DNA of 64,000 nucleotides from Scleromatobacter sp039920745 (lineage in GTDB: Bacteria > Pseudomonadota > Gammaproteobacteria > Burkholderiales > Burkholderiaceae_C), in NCBI GenBank assembly GCA_039920745.1, contig JBDSDD010000037.1, forward strand, positions 186,001-250,000, read 5' to 3'. Below the pieces are notes generated by a model that was not told the DNA's origin, did no database searches, and saw only the letters and a list, made by a program, of their open reading frames with translations. The position numbers and the translations under genes were made by a program. Numbering within the stretch: position 1 is the first letter of the stretch; each line of letters begins with the position of its first letter. Of this stretch, positions 7,182-17,343 are shown in pieces.

Positions 7182-8996
7182 TCAGCGATCCTGGTGCGTG
7201 ACGCGATTGCGGCCGTCGGTCTTGCTGGCGTAGAGCGCGACGTCGGCGCGCGCCAACGCGACGTCGATGCCCTCGTCCCAGTGGAACGGCGTCAGGCCGA
7301 TGCTGGCCGTCACGCGCAGGCCCGGCACGCGCGACGCCCAGTCATGCTCGGCGATGGCGCGGCGCAGGCGCTCGGCCACGGCCAGGAACTGCGCCGCTGC
7401 GATACCACCGCCATAGAGCATCGCGAACTCCTCGCCGCCGATGCGCGCGGCCACGTCCGACGGGCGCGAATGCCGGCGCATCAACACCGCGAGCTCGCGC
7501 AGCACCAGGTCGCCAGTCGCGTGCGAGAACGTGTCGTTGACGTGCTTGAAGTGATCCAGGTCGATCATCAGCAAGGCCATGGGCCGCTGGCCTTGCCCGC
7601 GCAGCGCGGACGCCGCCTCGAAGAAATGCCGCCGGTTGGCGAGCCCGGTCAGCGGATCTTCCATGGCGAGGCGCTTGAGGTCCGTCGCCTCCTCGTTGGC
7701 GTCGCGCAGGCGTCCTTCGAGCGATGCCTTGTCACGCTTGAGCGCATCGGCTTCGCCGCGGCTGCGCTCGAGCTCGACGCGGATATGCGAGGCCTCGAGG
7801 CGCGCGTCCGCCTGCGCGCGCGACAGAGCGAGCCAGATCTCCACGTACTTGCGATGGCTGTCCAGCGCCGAGCGCCACTTGCCTTGCGACTCTTGCAGCA
7901 GGCAGTTCTCGAGGTGGGCCTGGGCGAGCTGGTCCTGACGGTCGGCCGAAGCCAGCAGTTCCAGTGCCGCCGCGATGTGCGCCTGCGCCGATCGGCGCTC
8001 GCCGCTCAAGCGGCAAACCCGCGCGAACACGATCTCGAGCGGCCCTTTCTCGGGAAACGCACTGATGCGGTCGGCCGCCTGCATGCCTTCGCGCAGCAGC
8101 GCCTGCGCCTGCGCCAGCCGGTCCAGGCCGATCAGCACGTTTGCCCCATCCGCGGCCAGGCGTGCCACGAGGTGGTCGCGGCCAGCGCACACCAACTCCG
8201 CGATGAAGGCCACCAACACGTCGAGCTCGGCCGCGAGTTCCCCGGCCGACGCCAGGCGCGCCTGCACCAGCTTCAATCGCGACGTGACGATGTTGGCCCG
8301 GCATACCCACTCGAGCGGCTCCTCGCCCAGCTCGCGCGCACCCGCCAGCGCCCGGCTCGAGGCCTCCAGCGCCGCTTCGAAGTTGCCGAGCGTCTCCTGC
8401 AGGTCGCCCGAATTCAGCCAGAAGATGCTGCGATCGCGTGGCGTGCAATCCGGTCGCTCGGCCAGCGCGCCCGCCCGCTGGATGAGCTCGATCGCACCCG
8501 GCGCGTCGCTGATGCGCGCGGCCACCGTGGCCTGCAGCGCCGTGGCGCGCACCAACAGGCTGGTGTCGTCGCACATGCGGAACCATTCGAGCGCCTTGTA
8601 GCCGGCGATCGCCGCCTCCTTCAGGCGTCCAGCGTACTGGTAGCTCAAGAGGAGGACGTACTCGCGCCGGCCCATGTTGCGCGGATCCCGCTCCTGGAGC
8701 AGGCGGGCTTCCAGGCCCTGGCACAGGTCGATCGCGGCGTTGAGGTGCGACGCGCGCGCCAGTCGCTCCGCCTGGTCCAGCAGCTCCGACGAACTGCCCG
8801 CGAGCGACGCGGCGGCAGCGGTGCCCTGGCGATCGGGCTTGCGCTCCGGCTTCGTCGCCTTGCCCCGCTGCAGCACCTCGACGAGGTAGGCGAACTGCAC
8901 ATCGTGGCCGACCGCGGCGTCGGCGCCATGATCGGCATCGCCGTGCGCGGCGGAGTGTTGAGGGGATGTCGTCATGGGCTTGGGGGCTGCGGACAT
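7182..8996 (-). CDS. diguanylate cyclase with N-terminal TPR-like region
   Basis: The product (604 aa from ATG at 8996; an alternative ATG lies at 8975, neither with a strong ribosome site) makes c-di-GMP from two GTP. The C-terminal GGDEF domain starts near residue 435 (DPLTGLANRRHFF), has the signature GGEEF at about 520-524 and an allosteric I-site RPSD exactly five residues before it, so it should be active and product-inhibited. A coiled-coil linker precedes it, and residues 50-400 are helical TPR-like repeats, probably the sensor. No membrane segment is seen, so it is cytoplasmic, like TPR-GGDEF proteins of other Burkholderiales. Confidence 0.92.
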   Translation of the reverse strand: MSAAPKPMTTSPQHSAAHGDADHGADAAVGHDVQFAYLVEVLQRGKATKPERKPDRQGTAAAASLAGSSSELLDQAERLARASHLNAAIDLCQGLEARLLQERDPRNMGRREYVLLLSYQYAGRLKEAAIAGYKALEWFRMCDDTSLLVRATALQATVAARISDAPGAIELIQRAGALAERPDCTPRDRSIFWLNSGDLQETLGNFEAALEASSRALAGARELGEEPLEWVCRANIVTSRLKLVQARLASAGELAAELDVLVAFIAELVCAGRDHLVARLAADGANVLIGLDRLAQAQALLREGMQAADRISAFPEKGPLEIVFARVCRLSGERRSAQAHIAAALELLASADRQDQLAQAHLENCLLQESQGKWRSALDSHRKYVEIWLALSRAQADARLEASHIRVELERSRGEADALKRDKASLEGRLRDANEEATDLKRLAMEDPLTGLANRRHFFEAASALRGQGQRPMALLMIDLDHFKHVNDTFSHATGDLVLRELAVLMRRHSRPSDVAARIGGEEFAMLYGGGIAAAQFLAVAERLRRAIAEHDWASRVPGLRVTASIGLTPFHWDEGIDVALARADVALYASKTDGRNRVTHQDR

Positions 8997-9089
8997 CGTA
9001 GCGCGGCAGCCGGCGTCGCGCATGCGCACCAGCGCAACACCGCGATCGCGACAGCGGTCATCCATCACGCGTTGGGCGATGCCGCGGGC

Positions 9090-9123
9090 CGAGCAAGAGC
9101 GGCCCACGGGCTGCTCTTGCTCG
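9090..9123 (-). terminator. strong hairpin after the HNH gene
   Basis: CGAGCAAGAGC (9090-9100) and GCTCTTGCTCG (9113-9123) form a perfect 11-bp stem 13 bp after the HNH stop. There is no T-run, so it may be a processing or stability hairpin rather than a true terminator. Confidence 0.45.
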
Positions 9124-9136
9124 TCATTCGCGCGGT

Positions 9137-9709
9137 TCAGCTGAGCCGCGACGCCTTGGGCAGCCGCGTCGCGAGCCAGTCGTGAACGTCGGCCCGGATG
9201 TTGCGGCTGGCCAGCAGGAAGTCCTCGAACCGGCTCGGCACGTACGGCAGGTACAGCAGCGGCATGCGCGCCTCTTCCGGCGTGCGTGCCGCCTTGCGGC
9301 CGTTGCAGGTCGCGCAGGCCGTCACCAGGTTCATCCAGCTCCAAGCACCGCCGCGGCTCTCCGGGAGGATGTGCTCGCACTGCAGGTCGCGCTCGGGAAA
9401 GCGCAGGCCGCAGTAAGCGCAGGTGGCCCGGTCGCGCCGGAACAGCTTCTCCTTGGCGACCGCCGGCTCGACATCGAACAGGTTCACGCGCGCGGCACCA
9501 CGCAGCGCGATGATCGGGTAGACCTCGATCTGCGATTGCCGCTGCGTGGCCACGTTCCAGCCGCCGTGCAGCGTGCGCAACGGACCGGCACCCTCGAACC
9601 ACGCGACCGCGCCCGCGGCGTGCTGCGTGGCCGCGTGCTCGATCGAGATCCAGGCCTGGGGGGTGCCCTGGATGTCGAGCTGCAGGACGTGTTGATGCAG
9701 GGGTTGCAT
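9137..9709 (-). CDS. HNH endonuclease family protein
   Basis: The 190-aa protein carries an HNH nuclease fold in its second half: a zinc-type CAYC pair near residues 97-100, CEH at about 111-113 (metal-binding His), the central Asn at about 127 (WMNLVTAC) and a second Cys pair (CATC, about 132-135). The N-terminal 90 residues are a conserved domain of this bacterial group. ATG at 9709 follows an AAGGAGG ribosome site. Such stand-alone HNH proteins are common in Burkholderiales; target and role are unknown. Confidence 0.9.
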   Translation of the reverse strand: MQPLHQHVLQLDIQGTPQAWISIEHAATQHAAGAVAWFEGAGPLRTLHGGWNVATQRQSQIEVYPIIALRGAARVNLFDVEPAVAKEKLFRRDRATCAYCGLRFPERDLQCEHILPESRGGAWSWMNLVTACATCNGRKAARTPEEARMPLLYLPYVPSRFEDFLLASRNIRADVHDWLATRLPKASRLS

Positions 9710-9770
9710 TTCGGGTGCCCTCCTTTCGCGGGTCTCTCAGTCGCGCGCGTAGTGGGCGCGGTCGCTGCCG

Positions 9771-9984
9771 TCAAAAGCAGCCGGACTTCATGCAGCACTT
9801 CTTGAACAGGCGCGCCGATCCACACACGCATGGGTCGTTGCGACCGAGCTTCTCGCGCAGTTCCTTGTCGCCATGGACGACGCGGTGGCCGCGCTTGACG
9901 CTGGTTTCGGAGGGGAAGCCGTTACGGCGCTTGCGCGTCGTCGATGTCGTAAAAGCTCAGGTCGTCGTCGGTGTCGTGTTTCAC
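9771..9984 (-). pseudogene. small SEC-C zinc-motif protein with an apparent frameshift
   Basis: GTG at 9984 has a near-ideal AAGGAGA ribosome site (9991-9997) and opens a frame reading VKHDTDDDLSFYDIDDA, which stops at 9922-9924. Removing one base in the stretch around 9925-9938 joins it to RRNGFPSETSV...GDKELREKLGRNDPCVCGSARLFKKCC...CF, a SEC-C zinc motif (CxC, then CC) ending at TGA 9771-9773. Total length with the correction would be about 70 aa. Either a sequencing/assembly error or a real 1-nt insertion; I cannot tell which. Confidence 0.7.
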
Positions 9985-10020
9985 GATGGATCTCCTTGAT
10001 GAAAATGAAATGAATGCGCT

Positions 10021-10096
10021 TGGGGGTGGCCGATCGGCATTGAACCGACGTCAACGGGATCACAACCCGTGGCTCTGCCATTGAGCTACGGCCACC
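10021..10096 (-). tRNA. tRNA-His (GTG)
   Basis: Cloverleaf on the minus strand: acceptor GTGGCCG pairing with CGGCCAC, D-arm GCTC...GAGC, anticodon stem ACGGG/CCCGT with loop TTGTGAT (anticodon GTG), T-arm GTCGG-TTCAATG-CCGAT, encoded CCA. The G(-1) expected for tRNA-His is present. The 3' side has one C more than the usual C73-CCA, and the 5' flank has G to match, so the acceptor could be one pair longer. The sequence differs clearly from the usual betaproteobacterial tRNA-His. Confidence 0.92.
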
Positions 10097-10115
10097 CCCA
10101 AGCGCACGGGTGCAA

Positions 10116-10201
10116 TGGACTCGACGGTCAGATTCGAACTGACGCGGGCATACGCCACCCGGTTTGCAGCCAGGCACCTTCAACCACTCGGCAACGTCGA
10201 G
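10116..10201 (-). tRNA. tRNA with GCA anticodon and long variable arm (class II tRNA-Cys)
   Basis: Acceptor CTCGACG/CGTCGAG, D-arm GCC-GAGTGGTTGAA-GGT, anticodon stem CCTGG/CCGGG with loop CTGCAAA (GCA, Cys), a 14-nt variable arm containing GGC-GTAT-GCC, T-arm GTCAG-TTCGAAT-CTGAC, discriminator T and encoded CCA. The discriminator U73 and GCA are Cys identity elements, but the D-arm and long variable arm are of the Ser/Leu type, whereas normal tRNA-Cys is class I. The real amino acid accepted is therefore uncertain. Confidence 0.85.
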
Positions 10202-10206
10202 AAATC

Positions 10207-10281
10207 TGGCGCCTCGTGCGGGGCTCGAACCCGCGACATCTCGCTGGACAGGCGAGCACTCTTCCACTGAGTCAACGAAGC
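10207..10281 (-). tRNA. tRNA-Asp (GTC), divergent
   Basis: Acceptor GCTTCGT/ACGAGGC, D-arm ACTC...GAGT, anticodon stem CTCGC/GCGAG with loop CTGTCCA (anticodon GTC), T-arm GCGGG-TTCGAGC-CCCGC, G73 and encoded CCA. Position 37, next to the anticodon, is C rather than the near-universal purine. It lies only 5 bp from the GCA tRNA, so they are cotranscribed. Confidence 0.92.
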
Positions 10282-10366
10282 AAAAAGGTTCCGGTGACGG
10301 GTTCCGGAGCCGCCCAATCGTTGCGGCCGGTTTTGTCGCGGAACGTGAGAGCTCACGCGACTTGAT

Positions 10367-10442
10367 TGGCGTCGTGTGCGGGAGTTGAACCCGCATACCC
10401 GGAATGAAACTCCGGAGTCCTTGCCAGTTAGACGAACACGAC
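10367..10442 (-). tRNA. tRNA-Glu (TTC), divergent
   Basis: Acceptor GTCGTGT/ACACGAC, D-arm GTC...GAC, anticodon stem CCGGA/TCCGG with loop GTTTCAT (anticodon TTC), T-arm GCGGG-TTCAACT-CCCGC, G73 and encoded CCA. First gene of the minus-strand tRNA operon. An 85-bp spacer with a small hairpin (CGTGAG/CTCACG) separates it from tRNA-Asp. Confidence 0.92.
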
Positions 10443-10450
10443 TGAAAGGC

Positions 10451-10598
10451 TTCCACTTCGGCTGTGCCCCCGCGCGAGCCATCCCGTCGGATGCGGCGTC
10501 TCGCTGCACGAGGTCAGGTTTGCTGCCACGCACATCCCGCGCCGCGTACACCTCGAGGTTTTGCGACGACGGAGTGCAGGGGCACACCCGAAGTGAAA
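10451..10598. repeat. imperfect inverted repeat upstream of the tRNA operon
   Basis: The 23-bp arm at 10451-10473 and the reverse complement of 10576-10598 agree at 20 of 23 positions (shared core ACTTCGG-TGTGCCCC). The arms flank a ~100-bp centre directly upstream of tRNA-Glu, on the side where its promoter must lie. No gene is seen inside. Confidence 0.6.
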
Positions 10599-10605
10599 GG
10601 ACCAA

Positions 10606-10641
10606 CAAAAAGGCCCGGAAACCTTTGCGGAGTCCGGGCCT
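10606..10641 (-). terminator. rho-independent terminator (minus strand)
   Basis: Arms AGGCCCGGA (10611-10619) and TCCGGGCCT (10633-10641); read on the minus strand the stem is followed by TTTTTG. It lies 31 bp after the stop of the small minus-strand gene at 10672-10911 and would insulate the tRNA operon from it. Confidence 0.8.
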
Positions 10642-10671
10642 CTGGAGTTCAGAGTGCGACAGGCGCGCTGG

Positions 10672-10911
10672 TCAGGCGCGGCGGTCTCCCGGAGCGGGCG
10701 GATCCTCGGACTCGCAATGGACAAGCGGCTGTCCCTTCGACAGACCGGCCGTCATCAGCGAACACGGGCGCACGAACGCGCGCAAGCCGTCGAGGGCTTT
10801 GGCGTTGCGAGGGGCGATCCGGCTGTTCACGATGCGTATCCTGGTTCGGTTCCGTTGGAAGTGCGCGGTTCGAGCAAGGGTCCCGGCGCTGCACTTCGTG
10901 CAAAGAATCAT
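10672..10911 (-). CDS. small hypothetical protein (79 aa or shorter)
   Basis: A minus-strand reading frame from ATG 10911 (or GTG 10830, giving 52 aa) to TGA 10672. The second half (ALDGLRAFVRPCSLMTAGLSKG and a Glu/Asp/Pro-rich tail) has codon use like the host; the first half does not. A rho-independent terminator follows and a palindromic operator-like site (10938) precedes it, which together argue that this stretch is transcribed. No domain is recognised; the start is uncertain. Confidence 0.4.
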   Translation of the reverse strand: MILCTKCSAGTLARTAHFQRNRTRIRIVNSRIAPRNAKALDGLRAFVRPCSLMTAGLSKGQPLVHCESEDPPAPGDRRA

Positions 10912-10937
10912 CGCTCTTTCAAGCGGCAGCACGCATT

Positions 10938-10952
10938 GTAAATAGTCTTTAC
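10938..10952. promoter_or_regulatory. palindromic operator-like site, copy 1
   Basis: GTAAATAGTCTTTAC, arms GTAAA/TTTAC with 5-bp spacer. It lies between the small minus-strand gene and pcp. An identical 15-mer occurs exactly 800 bp further on, in front of the helix-turn-helix gene. Confidence 0.65.
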
Positions 10953-11061
10953 TGATTGCGCAAGCACCCCGTTGTCCGGATGTTGCATCGCGTCCACGGT
11001 GGCGATGCGGTACGCTGCTAGCCGCCATCGTCTTCCTGCTCCACTTCCTGCTGCCGCTGCC

Positions 11062-11727
11062 ATGACCGCTCCCTTGCCCCGCATCCTGTTGACCGGCTTC
11101 GAACCTTTCGGTGGCGAGTCCGTCAACCCGTCCTGGCAGATCGCCCAGGCACTGGACGGTTGGGGCTGCGACGGCCACCGCGTGCACGCGGTGCTGCTGC
11201 CCTGCGCCTTCGGCGACGCCCTGGCCCGGCTCGACGCGGCCCTCGCCGAGCTGCGGCCCGACCTCGTCATGTGCCTCGGGCAGGCCGGCGGCCGCACGGA
11301 GATCTCCATCGAGCGCGCCGCGCTCAACGTCGACGACGCGCGCATCCCCGACAACATCGGCCGCCAGCCCATCGACATTGCGGTGGTGCCCGGTGGCCCG
11401 GCCGCCTACTTCTCGACGTTGCCGATCAAGGCGCTCGCGCGCGACCTGCGCCAGGCCGGCATCGCAGCCGCCGTCTCCAACACCGCCGGCACCTTCGTCT
11501 GCAACCACGTGTTCTACGCGCTGATGCACAGGCTCGCGAGCGTGCCCGCACTGGCGCACGCGCGCGGCGGCTTCGTGCACGTGCCATTCACTCCCCCACA
11601 GGTGGCCGGGCGCAGCGGCGTGCCGTCGATGCCGCTGGCCACGCAGGTCGAGGGCATTCGAGAGGCGTTGCGCTCGGCGCTGCGCACACGTGACGACGTG
11701 CGCGAGACGGCCGGGCGCGAGATCTGA
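11062..11727 (+). CDS. pcp: pyroglutamyl-peptidase I
   Basis: Removes N-terminal pyroglutamate (5-oxoproline) from peptides; cytoplasmic cysteine peptidase of family C15. The 221-aa protein starts ILLTGFEPFGGESVNPSW, the family hallmark, and has the catalytic triad in the expected places: Glu at about 80 (GQAGGRTEI), Cys at about 147 (SNTAGTFVCNH) and His at about 173 (GFVHVPF). Length is normal. ATG at 11062 gives the start that aligns with the family. The 5-oxoprolinase encoded 0.9 kb downstream can convert the released pyroglutamate to glutamate. Confidence 0.95.
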   Translation: MTAPLPRILLTGFEPFGGESVNPSWQIAQALDGWGCDGHRVHAVLLPCAFGDALARLDAALAELRPDLVMCLGQAGGRTEISIERAALNVDDARIPDNIGRQPIDIAVVPGGPAAYFSTLPIKALARDLRQAGIAAAVSNTAGTFVCNHVFYALMHRLASVPALAHARGGFVHVPFTPPQVAGRSGVPSMPLATQVEGIREALRSALRTRDDVRETAGREI

Positions 11728-11737
11728 CCCGCTCAGC

Positions 11738-11752
11738 GTAAATAGTCTTTAC
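11738..11752. promoter_or_regulatory. palindromic operator-like site, copy 2
   Basis: Second exact copy of GTAAATAGTCTTTAC. It overlaps a good promoter for the next gene: TTTACG (11748-11753), 17 bp, GACAAT (11771-11776). A protein bound here would cover the -35 box, as in autorepression. Confidence 0.65.
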
Positions 11753-11809
11753 GTCGAGCGCGCCGGCGGCGACAATCGGGGTCGACTTCCTGCCGGCCCC
11801 TTCCGCCTC

Positions 11810-12175
11810 GTGACCGAACCCACTGTTTCCCGCCGCCGCAACGTCCTCGCGCTGTTCCAGGCCTACGCCGAAAGCGCCGTCGCTAGCGGCGCCGCTCCCA
11901 AGGGCCTCGAGCAGGCTTTTGCCGCCCGCCTCGAGATCTCGCCCAGCATGTGGAGCCAGATCAAGTCGTCGCGCCCGATCGGCGACAAGCTCGCGCGCCA
12001 GGTCGAGCAGCACTGCGGCAAGCCCGCCGGCTGGCTCGACGAGGAGCGCGAGGCCGCCGGCCTCACGCCCGGCGAGCAGCAGTTCCTGGCGCTGGCGCAG
12101 CAGGCCTGGCGCGCCACCAACAGCGACGGGCGCAAGGCCTTGAAGACGCAGATGAAGCAGCTCGCGCAGGGGTGA
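11810..12175 (+). CDS. helix-turn-helix DNA-binding protein
   Basis: From GTG at 11810 the protein is 121 aa; an in-frame ATG at 11690 lies before the promoter and inside pcp, so the shorter form is preferred. Residues about 20-75 read as a Cro/CI-like helix-turn-helix (ALEISPSMWSQIKSSRPIGDKLARQVEQHCGKPAGWLDEE pattern, seen in phage-type repressors). The C-terminal part is helical and charged. The palindrome overlapping its own promoter (11738) and the copy before pcp make it the likely regulator of both. Target set beyond these two is unknown. Confidence 0.75.
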   Translation: MTEPTVSRRRNVLALFQAYAESAVASGAAPKGLEQAFAARLEISPSMWSQIKSSRPIGDKLARQVEQHCGKPAGWLDEEREAAGLTPGEQQFLALAQQAWRATNSDGRKALKTQMKQLAQG

Positions 12176-12218
12176 GCGCCTGCAGCGCGTCAGGCGCGGG
12201 AGTCGCGCTGGCGCCAGC

Positions 12219-12428
12219 TCAGTTCCAAGAATCGGATTCGTCGAGAAGCAGGTCGCCGAGCGGCAGCAATCGATGGCCGAAGAGCCTGAAACTGGTCTGG
12301 GTCCGCTCGAAGTCGGCGATGACATGGCTCATGTCGAGGACGCCGCCGAAGCTTCCCATCCCGTACCGCGTTTCGTCGAGCTCGACATGGGCCACGCGCC
12401 TGCAGGGGTTGCCTTCGCGCAGCAGCAT
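12219..12428 (-). CDS. hypothetical protein, possibly 5'-truncated by a frameshift
   Basis: A 69-aa frame from ATG 12428 to TGA 12219 with coding-like codon use (HVELDETRYGMGSFGGVLDMSH...). The same frame is open upstream to about 12510 but has no usable start there, whereas ATG at about 12510 in the neighbouring frame reads MTPYNEVMDLWDADG and stops. A one-base change could join them into one protein of about 100 aa. No family recognised; it might also be a remnant. Confidence 0.4.
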   Translation of the reverse strand: MLLREGNPCRRVAHVELDETRYGMGSFGGVLDMSHVIADFERTQTSFRLFGHRLLPLGDLLLDESDSWN

Positions 12429-12670
12429 CCGATGCGCTAGCCGGATGACGTGCGGGCCGGCCAGGTCACCCGTCGGCGTCCCAAAGATCCATGACCTCGT
12501 TGTAGGGTGTCATGGGCGAGATCGCTTTGCAGGAGCCCGGGGCCGTCGATGGACATGGCGACGCTCGATGTCAAAGGCGCGACTCTACGCCAGCGCGACG
12601 TCGCACGAGTAAAGTCGCTCGCGACGGGATGCGTGCCCACCGGTGCGCCCCAACTCTGCTGCGAGACCTC

Positions 12671-16324
<3,654 letters not shown>

Positions 16325-16509
16325 CGCGCCCACCCGCCAACCGGCGCCGGAAATCCGCTGTTCGTCGCAAGACCAGCGTGAACGGCCAACCTTGTTGCTA
16401 GATTCGCGACAGAAAAGCTGCAAAGGCCACCTGGCGCATTTGGCGTGTGCTTGCCGACACCGTCGATGAGCCACGTCTTTGCGTGGCCGTGCGCCTGGAG
16501 CAACCTGCC

Positions 16510-17214
16510 ATGTTCGCCAACGTCATTCAGCGTGAACCACCTGCCCTGCGCCTGACCGACACGCACGAGGCGCGCTGGGGCATGCCCATCCGCGTGCTCT
16601 CGGTGGGTGATGATTCATTGGTTCACGAAGGCATTCGTGCGCTGCTCGGCATCGAGAGCGATATCGAGTTCGTTGGCGAAGTCGGAAGCGAAGAGCTCGA
16701 ATCCATCCAATTCATGAGCCTCCTGCCTGCAGTGGTATTGATGGGCAGTGAGCTTTCAGGCCATGGAAGCGCCAAGGCGATCGTTCAGTTGCATGCAGTC
16801 GATCCATGCACCCGCGTCATCGTCATTGCCTCGAGAAGTGGAGACATGCGCACTCGAAGAGCGATGGGTGCTGGCGCGCGTGGTTGTCTCCTGTCGTCCA
16901 ATGTGCGGCTGGAATTGGCCAAGGCGATCCGCGTAGTGGCGTCCGGCCGCCGATTCATCGACGGTGACTCCGCCATCGAGTGGATGCAAGGCAGCGCAGA
17001 GGAGGATCTGAAGGCCCGCGAGATCCAGGTTCTTGAATTGGTTGCCGCGGGAAAGGCCAACAAGGAAATTGCGTTCGAGCTCTCCACGACCGAAGGCACC
17101 GTGAAGAACTACATCAAGAGGATCCTCGGCAAGCTGCACGCGTCCGATCGAACGCACGCCGTGGTCATCGGTATCGCGCGAGGAATCATCGAGATTCGCG
17201 CGCCGTCCGCCTGA
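16510..17214 (+). CDS. LuxR/NarL-type regulator with degenerate receiver domain
   Basis: The 234-aa protein (ATG 16510 with upstream GGAG; alternatively ATG 16582, MPIRVLSVGDD) has a receiver-like domain and a C-terminal LuxR HTH (LKAREIQVLELVAAGKANKEIAFELSTTEGTVKNYIKRIL split over residues about 165-210). The two acidic residues of the receiver are kept (GDD), but the phospho-accepting Asp is Gly (VVLMGSELSG) and the conserved Lys is Ser (GARGCLLSS). It is thus probably not controlled by phosphorylation. No histidine kinase is adjacent. Codon use is slightly less GC-biased than in neighbours. Confidence 0.88.
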   Translation: MFANVIQREPPALRLTDTHEARWGMPIRVLSVGDDSLVHEGIRALLGIESDIEFVGEVGSEELESIQFMSLLPAVVLMGSELSGHGSAKAIVQLHAVDPCTRVIVIASRSGDMRTRRAMGAGARGCLLSSNVRLELAKAIRVVASGRRFIDGDSAIEWMQGSAEEDLKAREIQVLELVAAGKANKEIAFELSTTEGTVKNYIKRILGKLHASDRTHAVVIGIARGIIEIRAPSA

Positions 17215-17270
17215 CTCGGCGCAGCGTCGTCATCACTCCCGCACGACGAATCCTTGGTCGCTCGATCCGC

Positions 17271-17303
17271 AAAAAAAGAGAGGCGGTCTGTGAAGGCCGC
17301 CTC
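17271..17303 (-). terminator. terminator of the TonB-dependent receptor gene
   Basis: Arms GAGGCGG (17280-17286) and CCGCCTC (17297-17303); on the minus strand the stem is followed by TCTTTTTTT. It can also stall the convergent regulator transcript. Confidence 0.85.
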
Positions 17304-17343
17304 TGCCAAGATCAAGAGTAGCCCTCTCGATCAACCTTTGCGG

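Noticed and set aside
10282..10366. A fifth tRNA in the spacer between tRNA-Asp and tRNA-Glu
   Set aside because: Hairpins are present, but no acceptor/T-arm combination or anticodon loop can be drawn.
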